Positions 1 to 7,649 of a stretch of DNA of 56,335 nucleotides are shown in pieces; positions within the stretch are counted from its first letter, which is position 1; each line of letters opens with the position of its first letter. A model generated the notes under the pieces. That model saw only the letters and a list, made by a program, of their open reading frames with translations, was not told the DNA's origin and made no database searches. The stretch comes from Gammaproteobacteria bacterium (GTDB lineage Bacteria > Pseudomonadota > Gammaproteobacteria > Ga0077536), in NCBI GenBank assembly GCA_030429865.1, contig JAUIFX010000003.1, forward strand, positions 1 to 56,335, given 5' to 3'. The position numbers were made by a program, and so were the translations under genes.

Positions 1-2
1 GG

Positions 3-1052
3 TGCGTGAGGCCGTCCTCGTCGAGCAGGTCCTCGGCGCTGACCTTGCGGATGCGCACGTGCACGTCGTTCGTGATACCGGCGTTTTCCCACGATACTTT
101 CCTCATCGTGCTCGAGGCGGCGTTCATCCTCGCCCTGCTCGGTGCGATCGACAGCCTGCTCACCTCGCTCGTCGCCGACAACATGACGCGCACGCGGCAC
201 AACTCGGACCGCGAGCTGGTCGGGCAGGGCATCGGCAACACCGTGGCCGGGCTGTTCGGCGCCATTCACGGCGCCGGCGCGACGATGCGTACGGTGGTCA
301 ACATCCGCACCGGCGGCCGCACGCGCGTATCGGGCATGATCCACTCGATGCTGCTGCTCGCCGTCGTCCTGGTGCTCGCGCCCCTGGCCCAGCAGATCCC
401 CCACGCGGTGCTCGCCGGCATCCTGCTCAAGGTGGGCTACGACATCATCGATTTCTCCTACCTGCTGCGCGCGCACAAGGGGCCGCGGTGGGATCTCGCG
501 CTGATGATGCTGGTGCTCGGTCTGACCGTGTTCGTCGATCTCATCACGGCGGTGGCCGTGGGCGTGGTGCTGGCGGCCCTCGCGTTCGCCAAGCAGATGG
601 CCGACGTGCAGCTCGCCGCGTTCGGGCGCAGCACCGGCCAGAGCCTGACGGGCGAGGAGCGCACCCTGCTCGAGGCCTCCGGCGGGCGCGTCACGCTGTT
701 CGATTTCACCGCCCCGCTGAGTTTCGGCGCGGCCGCGGATCTCGGGCACCAGGTGCGCGAACGGGTCAAGGATCATGCGAGTGCAATCGTGCTCGATTTC
801 ACCGGGCTCGAGTTCATGGACGTTTCCGCCGCACGGGCCGTGGAGACCATCGGCTGCGATGCCCGCCAGTCGGGCAAGCGGGTGTACGTGGTCGGTATGA
901 GTGATCGCGTGCGCAGCGTGCTCCGCGGCCTCGATGCCGATCACTGCCTGCCACCGGATACCGCCTACGAGAACCGCGTCGACGCGCTGCGTGCCGCCGT
1001 CGCCGACGCCGCGGCGCCGGGCGGCGCACCGGCCCGCGCCACCGCCGGCTGA
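3..1052 (+). CDS. SulP-family anion permease, C-terminal part (5' end missing)
   Basis: Inner-membrane anion (sulfate/bicarbonate-type) transporter of the SLC26/SulP family. The frame is open to the window edge. From about base 75 it shows the second half of the membrane domain, including the conserved stretch with LVADNMT, RHNSDRELVGQG and GATMRTVVNI, then more hydrophobic segments. The last roughly 120 residues form a STAS domain (FDFTAPLSFG, IVLDFTGLEFMDVSA), the cytoplasmic regulatory module of the family. Only about 325 residues of a usual 500-560 are present. Bases 1-70 do not read as SulP in this frame: they give a serine-rich string typical of antisense reading, so the true upstream part may be displaced. 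A hairpin follows the stop. Confidence 0.88.
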   Translation, partial: CVRPSSSSRSSALTLRMRTCTSFVIPAFSHDTFLIVLEAAFILALLGAIDSLLTSLVADNMTRTRHNSDRELVGQGIGNTVAGLFGAIHGAGATMRTVVNIRTGGRTRVSGMIHSMLLLAVVLVLAPLAQQIPHAVLAGILLKVGYDIIDFSYLLRAHKGPRWDLALMMLVLGLTVFVDLITAVAVGVVLAALAFAKQMADVQLAAFGRSTGQSLTGEERTLLEASGGRVTLFDFTAPLSFGAAADLGHQVRERVKDHASAIVLDFTGLEFMDVSAARAVETIGCDARQSGKRVYVVGMSDRVRSVLRGLDADHCLPPDTAYENRVDALRAAVADAAAPGGAPARATAG

Positions 1053-1072
1053 AAGCGCTGCCGCACCCTCCG

Positions 1073-1095
1073 CCACGGACCACCAGGGTCCGTGG
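1073..1095 (+). terminator. Hairpin after the SulP gene
   Basis: A perfect 9-bp stem (CCACGGACC / GGTCCGTGG) with a 5-nt loop lies 20 bases after the SulP stop. It is followed by a pyrimidine-rich rather than pure T tract. It probably acts as a transcription terminator, although it lacks a classical U run. Confidence 0.45.
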
Positions 1096-1206
1096 TTGGC
1101 GTCCCCCGTACTGCCTGCTTCCTTTCCCCTTCCTCGCCCGACATCCCCGGCCGACACGTGGCGCTACGCTGCGCCCGCCGGCGCGCCGCGTCCGCTGAGC
1201 GCTGAC

Positions 1207-1236
1207 GCCGCTGCGGTGGGCGCCGCTGCGGTGGGC
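1207..1236. repeat. Two tandem copies of a 15-bp unit
   Basis: The unit GCCGCTGCGGTGGGC is repeated twice head to tail in the spacer between the SulP and porin genes. No function is apparent; a third partial unit follows. Confidence 0.6.
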
Positions 1237-1299
1237 GCCGCCGCGTCGCGCCTCGCGCGCCGCGCCTGATCGCCCCGTTCGGGCCGCATCCCTGCCGGC

Positions 1300-1332
1300 C
1301 TGTCACAAAACTGCAATAAAACCGTCACACAA
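1300..1332 (+). promoter_or_regulatory. Pho box: three PhoB half-sites in phase
   Basis: Three 7-bp units, CTGTCAC, CTGCAAT and CCGTCAC, are each followed by a 4-bp A-rich linker (AAAA, AAAA, ACAA), giving an exact 11-bp period. This matches the known PhoB site design (CTGTCAT-like repeats with 4-bp spacers). It lies 115 bp before the porin start, where PhoB would replace the -35 contact. It predicts induction by phosphate starvation. Confidence 0.8.
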
Positions 1333-1446
1333 TCCCCGCCCGACCGCACATTCACTGTCGTGCCCGCCGTGCCGCGCATCGTTACCCACGCGCGCGCGGC
1401 GCCGCGGCACGACCGCATTCGCGCACTGCGAGAGGAGCGAGGCCTG

Positions 1447-2961
1447 ATGAAGTTGTTTCCTGAATTCAAACGGTTAGCCGGATTTTCCCTGGCCGCTATC
1501 CTGGCCGGCGGAAGCGCCGCCTCGATCGCCGCGGACCAGGAGCTGCTCGACATCCTGCTCGGCAACGGCGTCATCACACAGGCGCAATATGACCGTTTGA
1601 TGAAGAAGGACACCCTCACCACCAAGGACATTCTGGGCAGCGGCGAAGCGGCGCCGGCCCCCGCGCCGGTCGTCGCCGACCCGGCGCTCGACGAGAAGGT
1701 CGACGCCGCGGTCGCGCGGGCCGTCGACAAGCACCTCGATGCGCAGGCCGAGGCGCGCGTCGTCGACAAGGTCGCACAGCGTCTCGAAGAGGACTTCCCG
1801 GTCAAGGCGAGCTACGGCTCGAAGGGTTTTCGTCTCGAATCGCGTGACGGCAAGTGGCAGACCAACCTGCAGTGGCGCGCACAACTACGTTACACGAACC
1901 CCTACAACGGCGATCCGCGGCAGGTCTCGGACTTCACCAGCGAGGACGAGAGCTCGTTCGAGGCGCGCCGGCTGCGCATGAAGATCGGTGGACACGGCTA
2001 CGAGCCGTGGCTCAAGTACTACTTCGAGGTCGACCTGCAGCCCAGCCGCGATGTCGACGACGACTCGGAAGCGGCCAGCGCGCGCGTCATTGACTGGCGT
2101 ATCGACGTTGCCAAGTTCCCGTGGGCCGAGCTGCGCGTCGGCCAGTGGAAGATCGACTTCAACCGCGAGCGCGTCGACTCCTCGGGGCGTCAGCAGTTCG
2201 TCGAACGCTCCATCGTCAACCGCGTCTTCACCATCGACCGCCAGGTCGGCGTGCAGCTGCGTGGTCACCTGTTCGAGGGCACGCCGGCCGACATGCGCTA
2301 CTGGGCGGGCGTGTTCACCGGCGAGGGACGTGGCGTACTCAATTCCGACGAGAACATGATGTACATGGGGCGCTTGCAGTGGAACTTCCTCGGCCGCGAC
2401 CTCGACTGGCGCCAGACCGACGTCGAGTTCACCGAACAGCCGACCGGCAGCCTCGCGTTCGCCGCCGCCACGCACAAGGGGCGCTGCACGCGCTGGTCCT
2501 CGGGCGGTTGCGGCAATCTCGACGGCTACGCACGGCCGGGTAACGCGCTCGACGGGCAGTTCGAGGTCGACCAGATGGTGCAGGAATTCGCCTTCAAGTG
2601 GCGCGGCCTCTCGGTGCAGGAGGAGTTCCACTGGAAGACCGTCGCCGACGCGGCGGCGCGCACGAAGAACGACCTCGTCGGTGCCTACGCGCAGGCCGGC
2701 TACTTCTTCCACTACCTGTTGCCGGTGGTGCCGGCACCGCTGGAACTCGCGTTCCGCTACGCTTTCGTCGACGAGCCGAACCGTTTCGACCGCGCGCTCG
2801 ACAACCATCGTGAAGAGTACACCGTGGGCGCCAACTGGTTCTTCGCCGGGCACAACAACAAGCTGACCCTGGACTACTCGCACCTGACGCTCGAGGACAC
2901 GTTCCTCAATCGCAACGTGTCCGACGACCGCGTGCGCTTCCAGTGGGACGTCTCGTTCTGA
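1447..2961 (+). CDS. Phosphate-selective-type porin (OprO/OprP family)
   Basis: Outer-membrane beta-barrel channel, probably for phosphate or polyphosphate uptake. The 504-residue product starts at the ATG behind a GAGAGGAGCGAGG ribosome-binding site; the longer upstream frame would disrupt the signal peptide. Residues 1-29 are a signal peptide ending near SIAA. Residues 30-120 are helical with a likely trimerising coiled segment (DPALDEKVDAAVARAVDKH). The rest alternates aromatic/polar beta strands as in the OprP barrel (WRAQLRY, WLKYYFEVDLQP) and ends in a terminal phenylalanine (FQWDVSF), the outer-membrane insertion signal. The family and the Pho box upstream agree with each other. Substrate choice between phosphate and polyphosphate is not decided by the sequence. 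Confidence 0.88.
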   Translation: MKLFPEFKRLAGFSLAAILAGGSAASIAADQELLDILLGNGVITQAQYDRLMKKDTLTTKDILGSGEAAPAPAPVVADPALDEKVDAAVARAVDKHLDAQAEARVVDKVAQRLEEDFPVKASYGSKGFRLESRDGKWQTNLQWRAQLRYTNPYNGDPRQVSDFTSEDESSFEARRLRMKIGGHGYEPWLKYYFEVDLQPSRDVDDDSEAASARVIDWRIDVAKFPWAELRVGQWKIDFNRERVDSSGRQQFVERSIVNRVFTIDRQVGVQLRGHLFEGTPADMRYWAGVFTGEGRGVLNSDENMMYMGRLQWNFLGRDLDWRQTDVEFTEQPTGSLAFAAATHKGRCTRWSSGGCGNLDGYARPGNALDGQFEVDQMVQEFAFKWRGLSVQEEFHWKTVADAAARTKNDLVGAYAQAGYFFHYLLPVVPAPLELAFRYAFVDEPNRFDRALDNHREEYTVGANWFFAGHNNKLTLDYSHLTLEDTFLNRNVSDDRVRFQWDVSF

Positions 2962-3093
2962 GCCCGCGCCTGGGTGCGGTGCAGCAACGGGCCGCGCCGC
3001 ACCCACTCCCGTCACGGCTTGTCCTGCGCCCGCTTTGCGAGTCCAATGATGTGCGGTACAGGACACATCACCGATTCTCGGGGGAGGGCGGCT

Positions 3094-4392
3094 GTGATTC
3101 GCGATCTGGGCGACATCGACATTCACCGGCCACGGCGTTACGCCGAGCAGGGCTATCCATGGCAGGAGTGGGACCTGCTGCGCCGCGAGGCGCCGGTATT
3201 CTGGTACGAGCGCGATGACATCGAGCCCTTCTGGGCGGTGACGCGCTACGAGGACATCATGACCGTGTCCGGCCATCCGGACGTGTTCATCAACGGCGGC
3301 CCGCGTCTGCGCCTCGCGCTCAAGGACGAAACCGAGCTGCTGCGCGGCGGGCTCGACGAGTTCGGGCGCTCGCGCGGCTGGGACCCGGACGAGCCGCCCG
3401 ACCTGACGTTCATGGACGACCCGCGCCACCGCCACGTGCGCAAGGCCTCGAGCTGGGCCTTCACGCAGGGCTGCATGCGCGGGCTCGCCGCGCACTTCGA
3501 CGAACTTGCCGCCGGCTTTGCCGAAGAGTTCATGCACGAGCTGGAGGCGGCGACGGCACGCGGCGAGAGCGTCGACTTCGTGCACGCCTTCGCGGCCAAG
3601 CTGCCGCTCGCCGCGGTCGGCGAGATCATGGGCCTGCCAGACGGCGACTGGAAGAAACTGCTGCTGTGGTCCGAGGCGATCATCGGCGAGGTGCCCCCCG
3701 AGCAGATCCGGCCCGGCGAGACCCTGAACGAGGCCGCGGAACGCAACATGAACGAGTTCCGCACCTACCTCGAAGGGCTGGTGCAGGAGCATCGCCGCCC
3801 GGGCGGCGGGCCGTCGGCCTTCATCAACCGCCTGGTCGAGGCCGAGGTGCAGGGCCGGAAGATGAACGACCAGCAGCTCATCGGCTATCTGTTCGTGCTC
3901 ATCGGCGCCGGCAACGACACCACCCGCAACGCCACCGCGGGTGGCCTTGCCGCGCTGCTCGAGCACCCCGCGGAACGCGATCGCCTGTGCGCCGACCCGG
4001 CGCTGCTCGGCAGCACGGTCGACGAGGTGCTGCGCTGGACCTCACCGGTGATCAGCTTCCTGCGCACCGCAACGCGGGAGTTCGAACTCGCCGGCACGCG
4101 CATCGCGGCCGGTGACACCGTGTGCATGTTCTACCCTTCGGGCAATCGCGACGAGGCACGCTTCGAGGATCCGTATCGGTTCGACATCGCGCGCACGCCC
4201 AACGACTACCTGAGTTTCGGCTACGGCGCCCATTTCTGTCTCGGTACCAACCTCGCACGCGCCGAGCTGGCGGCAATGCTCAAGGCCCTGATCCCCCTGT
4301 TGCCGCGCATCGAACTCGCGCCCGGTGCGACGCGGATCGCGAACACGCACGTGTCCGGCTATTCGAAGTTGCCGGTACGCGCTGCGGCATGA
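3094..4392 (+). CDS. Cytochrome P450
   Basis: Haem-thiolate monooxygenase, soluble bacterial type, 432 residues from the GTG preceded by GGGGAGGG. ATG codons 45-48 bp further upstream are possible but lack a ribosome-binding site. Visible motifs are the I-helix oxygen-activation site GAGNDTTR at about 271-278, the K-helix ExxR (EVLR, 311-314), and the haem loop FGYGAHFCLG at 375-384 with Cys382 as the iron ligand. The DDPRHRHVRK segment (about 108-117) is the usual C-helix region. The substrate is unknown; similar P450s act on terpenoids, sterols or fatty acids. A methyltransferase follows 30 bp downstream, suggesting joint transcription. No ferredoxin or reductase lies nearby. Confidence 0.93.
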   Translation: MIRDLGDIDIHRPRRYAEQGYPWQEWDLLRREAPVFWYERDDIEPFWAVTRYEDIMTVSGHPDVFINGGPRLRLALKDETELLRGGLDEFGRSRGWDPDEPPDLTFMDDPRHRHVRKASSWAFTQGCMRGLAAHFDELAAGFAEEFMHELEAATARGESVDFVHAFAAKLPLAAVGEIMGLPDGDWKKLLLWSEAIIGEVPPEQIRPGETLNEAAERNMNEFRTYLEGLVQEHRRPGGGPSAFINRLVEAEVQGRKMNDQQLIGYLFVLIGAGNDTTRNATAGGLAALLEHPAERDRLCADPALLGSTVDEVLRWTSPVISFLRTATREFELAGTRIAAGDTVCMFYPSGNRDEARFEDPYRFDIARTPNDYLSFGYGAHFCLGTNLARAELAAMLKALIPLLPRIELAPGATRIANTHVSGYSKLPVRAAA

Positions 4393-4422
4393 GCCCGGCC
4401 CGTTTGGAGGAGTTGACCGTCC

Positions 4423-5427
4423 ATGACTGAGGCAGCGTCGCCCGCGCTCAAGCCCGACACCATCAATCGCCACATCAACAACGTCTACCCGGCGCTGGCC
4501 ATGCTTGCCGGCATGCAGCTCGAGGTTTTCACGGCGCTCGGCGACGAAGCGGTCGATGCCGCGACCGCGGCCGGGCGGCTGGGCGTGGCGACCGACAAGC
4601 TGCGCCCGTTGCTCTACGCGCTGGTCACCGCGGGCCTGCTCGAAGTCGACGGGGAGCGCTTCAGCAATGCTCCCGAGGCGGCCGAGTTCCTCGTCAAGGG
4701 CCGCCCGCGCTACCTCGGTGGCGCGCACCAGGCGTATTCCGACCTGTGGTCGTCGACGATGCACACCGCGGCGTCGATCCGCACCGGTATCCCGCAGGCA
4801 CGGCACGACTTCTCCGCCATGTCGCACGCCGAGCTGCGCGCTTTCGTGCGCGGCCTCGATGCCGGTGCCGGCGCGACCGCGCGGCGCCTGCACAAGACCT
4901 TCGACATGGGGCGTTTCGATCGGCTGCTCGATGCCGGTGGCGGCTCCGGTGGCCTTGCCATGGCGCTCGCCCGCCTGTGTCCGCAGCTCCGCGCAACGGT
5001 CGCCGAGCTGCCCAACGTTGCCGTCATCACGCGTGAATGCGTGGCGGAGGACGGCATGGCGGATCGCGTCGAGGTCATCGATGCCGACCTTACCGCGGCG
5101 CCGCCGCCGGGGACTTACGACGCCGTCGTGCTACGCTCGGTGTTGCAGGTGCTCTCGGCGGCGCAGGCCGCCGCGGTCCTGCGCCATGCGAGCGCGGCGC
5201 TCGCGCCCGGCGGCGAGTGTTTCGTCGTCGGGCGCATGCTCGACGACTCGCGCCTCGCGCCGCTCGACGCGGTCGCCGTCAACGTGATGTTCCTCAATGT
5301 CTACGAGCACGGCCAGGCGTACACGGAGTCCGAGTACCGCGCCTGGTTCGAGCAGGCCGGGCTTGCCGGCGTTGCGCGTCTTCCGCTCGCCGGCGGTTAC
5401 AGCATCATGCACGGCACGCGCGGCTGA
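4423..5427 (+). CDS. SAM-dependent methyltransferase, O-methyltransferase fold
   Basis: 334-residue protein with the architecture of small-molecule O-methyltransferases (COMT/hydroxyindole type). An N-terminal winged-helix dimerisation domain (residues about 15-95, with the GLLEVDGERFSNA wing) precedes a Rossmann-like SAM domain with motif I DAGGGSGG at 170-177 and an acidic ribose-binding segment around ELPNV. A GGAGGAG ribosome-binding site precedes the ATG. It follows the P450 by 30 bp, so it may methylate a hydroxyl made by that P450; this pairing is inference. The usual catalytic His near HVLHDW is replaced by the sequence VLRSVLQVL, so catalysis may differ from plant COMTs. Confidence 0.82.
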   Translation: MTEAASPALKPDTINRHINNVYPALAMLAGMQLEVFTALGDEAVDAATAAGRLGVATDKLRPLLYALVTAGLLEVDGERFSNAPEAAEFLVKGRPRYLGGAHQAYSDLWSSTMHTAASIRTGIPQARHDFSAMSHAELRAFVRGLDAGAGATARRLHKTFDMGRFDRLLDAGGGSGGLAMALARLCPQLRATVAELPNVAVITRECVAEDGMADRVEVIDADLTAAPPPGTYDAVVLRSVLQVLSAAQAAAVLRHASAALAPGGECFVVGRMLDDSRLAPLDAVAVNVMFLNVYEHGQAYTESEYRAWFEQAGLAGVARLPLAGGYSIMHGTRG

Positions 5428-5440
5428 GCGACGCGGCGCG

Positions 5441-6232
5441 GTGGCGGCCAAGGCGCGCGCCAGGCGCCGGCCCGGGCGCCGGCCGCCGGCACGCGGGCGG
5501 CAACGCCGGCGGCCGCGGCGGTGGCCGCGGCGGTGGCCGCGGCTGCTCGCCGCGCTGCTGCTCGTTCTTGCCGCGGTCACCGTCCTGCCGGTCGCCCTGC
5601 TGCGCGTCGCCGATCCGCCGTTGACCGCCTTCATGTTCGCCGCGCAGCTCGATGCCTGGCGGCGGGGGGATGCGGATTTCGAACTCGATTACCGGCCGCA
5701 GCAGCTGGGCGCCATCTCGCCCTGGGTCGCGCTGGCGGTGATCGCGGCGGAGGACCAGAAGTTTCCCGACCACCACGGCTTCGACCTCGACGCGATCGGC
5801 GATGCGCTCGAGGCCCATCGCGACGGTGCCCGCCTGCGCGGCGCCAGCACGCTCAGCCAGCAGGTCGCGAAGAACCTGTTCCTGTGGTCGGGACGGAGCT
5901 GGCTGCGCAAGGGCCTGGAGGTGGGCTACACGGTCTTGCTCGAGGCGCTGCTCGACAAGCGCCGCATCCTCGAACTGCATCTCAACATCGCCGAGTACGG
6001 CCCCGGTATCTACGGGGTGGAGGCCGCAGCGCAACGCTACTTCGGGCGCAGCGCCGGGTCGCTCGATCGGCACCGGGCAGCGCTGCTCGCGACGGCGCTG
6101 CCCAATCCGCGACGCTTCCGTCTCGACCAGCCGGACGCGTCGATGCGCGGACGCCAGGCGTGGATCCTGCGCCAGATGCGCAACCTCGGTGGTACGGCCT
6201 GGCTCGGGCGGCTCGAGCGGGCGGGACGGTGA
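5441..6232 (+). CDS. mtgA: Monofunctional biosynthetic peptidoglycan transglycosylase
   Basis: Polymerises lipid II into glycan strands at the outer face of the inner membrane (GT51 family). 263 residues are predicted from the GTG 13 bp after the methyltransferase stop, close to the 240 usual for MtgA. A very Arg-rich cytoplasmic tail (1-34, encoded by a short repetitive GC tract) leads into one membrane helix (about 35-55). The GT51 signatures are AAEDQKFPDHHGFD with catalytic Glu104, GASTLSQQVAKNLF, and the RKGLEVGYTVLLEALLDKRRILELHLN block with the second catalytic Glu. No transpeptidase domain follows. It converges on chrR with a 10-bp gap. Confidence 0.93.
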   Translation: MAAKARARRRPGRRPPARGRQRRRPRRWPRRWPRLLAALLLVLAAVTVLPVALLRVADPPLTAFMFAAQLDAWRRGDADFELDYRPQQLGAISPWVALAVIAAEDQKFPDHHGFDLDAIGDALEAHRDGARLRGASTLSQQVAKNLFLWSGRSWLRKGLEVGYTVLLEALLDKRRILELHLNIAEYGPGIYGVEAAAQRYFGRSAGSLDRHRAALLATALPNPRRFRLDQPDASMRGRQAWILRQMRNLGGTAWLGRLERAGR

Positions 6233-6242
6233 GTGTCCCGGC

Positions 6243-6896
6243 TCAGATACCGACGAACGGCTGCACCAGGCGGGGCGCCAGTTCGCGGAAGCGCAGCCGT
6301 CCCTCGGTCACCGCGAGACAGACGCACTCGCCGTCTCGGGTGATCACGGGCCGGTGCTCGGTGCTCTCGTCGGCGTCTTCGATATCGCCGGCGCGGAAAA
6401 TCTCCGAGCCGCAGAAATAGGCGCCCTTGAGCACCAGCGTGAGCTCGCTGCCGCCGTGGCCGTGCACCGGCAGGACGGTGCCCGGCTGGCCGCGCAGCAT
6501 CCACATCCGGGCGCCGTCCTGCTCCGAGAGCCGGCACAGGCGCAGGCCACGTCCAATCTGGCGCCAGGGCAGCGCATCCAGGCTCGAGTTCAGGTATACC
6601 TGGACGAACTGCTCGATGTCGTCCGTCGCGCCCAGGCCGTGAGCGCGCGAGACGGCGGCTGCGCCGTTGTGGCGCTGCTCGTGCTCGTCGCAGATCTCGC
6701 GCGCGCCGCCGGGCGCTTGGGCCGCCGGCAGGGCGTGCAGCAACTCGCCGCCCAGGCGCTCGGCGAATTCGATCGTCGCGCGGCACTCGGCGCAGACGCC
6801 GACGTGCGCGCGCAGCACCGCTTCGAAGGCTTCGTTGAGATTGCCGAGCGCGTAATCCAGCAGCCAGGCTTCGCTGGGGTGATGCACGATACTCAT
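6243..6896 (-). CDS. chrR: ChrR-type anti-sigma factor (zinc anti-sigma domain plus cupin)
   Basis: Holds the adjacent ECF sigma factor inactive until oxidative damage, by analogy with Rhodobacter sphaeroides ChrR, in which singlet oxygen triggers release. 217 residues. The N-terminal anti-sigma domain carries the zinc set His6, His31, Cys35, Cys38 (HVGVCAEC) at the same positions as in ChrR. The C-terminal cupin has a metal set His145, His147, Glu151 (HGHGGSE) and His181. Its ATG overlaps the sigma factor stop by one base (TGATG), so the two are probably translationally coupled in near-equal amounts. Both metal sites look intact, so I expect a functional sensor. Confidence 0.93.
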   Translation of the reverse strand: MSIVHHPSEAWLLDYALGNLNEAFEAVLRAHVGVCAECRATIEFAERLGGELLHALPAAQAPGGAREICDEHEQRHNGAAAVSRAHGLGATDDIEQFVQVYLNSSLDALPWRQIGRGLRLCRLSEQDGARMWMLRGQPGTVLPVHGHGGSELTLVLKGAYFCGSEIFRAGDIEDADESTEHRPVITRDGECVCLAVTEGRLRFRELAPRLVQPFVGI

Positions 6897-7492
6897 CAGG
6901 CATCTCCCTCCATCAACTTGCGCAGGCGGTTAAAGGCCAGCCGCGTGCGCGATTTCACCGTGCCGATGGGCAGACTCAGCATCTCGGCGATTTCCCGGTG
7001 CGAGCGCCCTTCGACGTAAACGAGGAGCAGGATACGTCGCTGCTCCGCGGGCAGTTCTTCGAGCAGCGCGGCAACCTGCGCGCGGTTGGCATCCCGCTCC
7101 GGTACCTCGCTGCCCTCGCGCGTGAGGGGTTCGAGCGTGGCGTAGCCGTCGTGGGCGCGATTGCGCCGCTCCCCCGCGCGGAAATGGTCAATCATGCGAT
7201 TGCGCGCCAGCGTGTACATCCAGGTCCGGGCCGAGGCCTTGGAGCCGTCAAACAGGTGCGCGCGCGTCCACGCGGTGACCATCACGTCCTGCACCACGCT
7301 CTCGGCGGTCGAGGCTTCGCAGCCCTGGGCGGTGATCCAGGCCGTTAGGCGAGGCGTGAACAAGGCGAAGAGTCGCTCGAAAGCGGCGCGGTCGCCGTCG
7401 TCACGAACGCGTTCGAGCAGGCGCGTCTCCGCGGCCCGCTCGGCAGCGGCCTGGTCCGGCGCACCGTCGCCCAGGTTGATGATGTTGGGCAT
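6896..7492 (-). CDS. rpoE: ECF sigma factor, RpoE/ChrR-dependent class (ECF11 type)
   Basis: Directs RNA polymerase to stress promoters. 198 residues from the chosen ATG (protein begins MPNIIN). Sigma region 2 covers about 35-107 (AESVVQDVMVTAW, ARTWMYTLARNRMIDHFR). Region 4, about 138-192, contains the helix-turn-helix (HREIAEMLSLPIGTVKSRTRLA). Upstream in-frame ATGs at 7525 and 7531 also exist. The autoregulatory promoter places the transcript start at about 7526-7528, so 7531 is excluded and 7525 could only be leaderless. I prefer 7492 but it lacks a clear ribosome-binding site. Gene order sigma-then-anti-sigma and the autoregulated promoter match the ECF11 group. Confidence 0.92.
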   Translation of the reverse strand: MPNIINLGDGAPDQAAAERAAETRLLERVRDDGDRAAFERLFALFTPRLTAWITAQGCEASTAESVVQDVMVTAWTRAHLFDGSKASARTWMYTLARNRMIDHFRAGERRNRAHDGYATLEPLTREGSEVPERDANRAQVAALLEELPAEQRRILLLVYVEGRSHREIAEMLSLPIGTVKSRTRLAFNRLRKLMEGDA

Positions 7493-7533
7493 GGCACGGC
7501 TGCGGGCGTGTGTGGTTCGGGTCATGCGCATTC

Positions 7534-7559
7534 TACGCCCCATCGCGCAAGCCGGATCA
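7534..7559 (-). promoter_or_regulatory. rpoE: ECF promoter for the sigma/anti-sigma operon (TGATCC-N16-CGTA)
   Basis: On the minus strand TGATCC (7559-7554) and CGTA (7537-7534) are separated by exactly 16 bases. The same pair with the same spacing occurs upstream of the divergent operon at 7587 and of the gene starting at 14330. The motif resembles the known RpoE/ChrR (ECF11) promoter class, implying autoregulation. Confidence 0.85.
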
Positions 7560-7586
7560 CGTCCGTAGGATACTGAAAACTCGGGG

Positions 7587-7612
7587 TGATCCTGCCGATG
7601 GCGGGCAGCGTA
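7587..7612 (+). promoter_or_regulatory. ECF promoter for the FAD protein/DUF1365/CFA/MFS operon (TGATCC-N16-CGTA)
   Basis: TGATCC at 7587-7592 and CGTA at 7609-7612 are spaced by 16 bases, identical in layout to the divergent sigma promoter. The expected transcript start is about 7619, leaving a leader of roughly 30 nt that contains the GGAGGGG ribosome-binding site of the first gene. Confidence 0.85.
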
Positions 7613-7649
7613 ATCGGATTCAGAGTAAATTCCCGGGCGGAGGGGCAGC

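Noticed and set aside
1885..3966. Long open frame on the minus strand opposite the porin and P450 genes
   Set aside because: It crosses two well-supported plus-strand genes, is rich in Val/Glu/His/Arg typical of antisense reading in GC-rich DNA, and has no recognisable domain.
5500..5545. Repeated GGCGGTGGCCGC units as a regulatory repeat
   Set aside because: They encode the Arg/Trp-rich cytoplasmic tail of MtgA (RRWPRRWPR) and are most simply coding.
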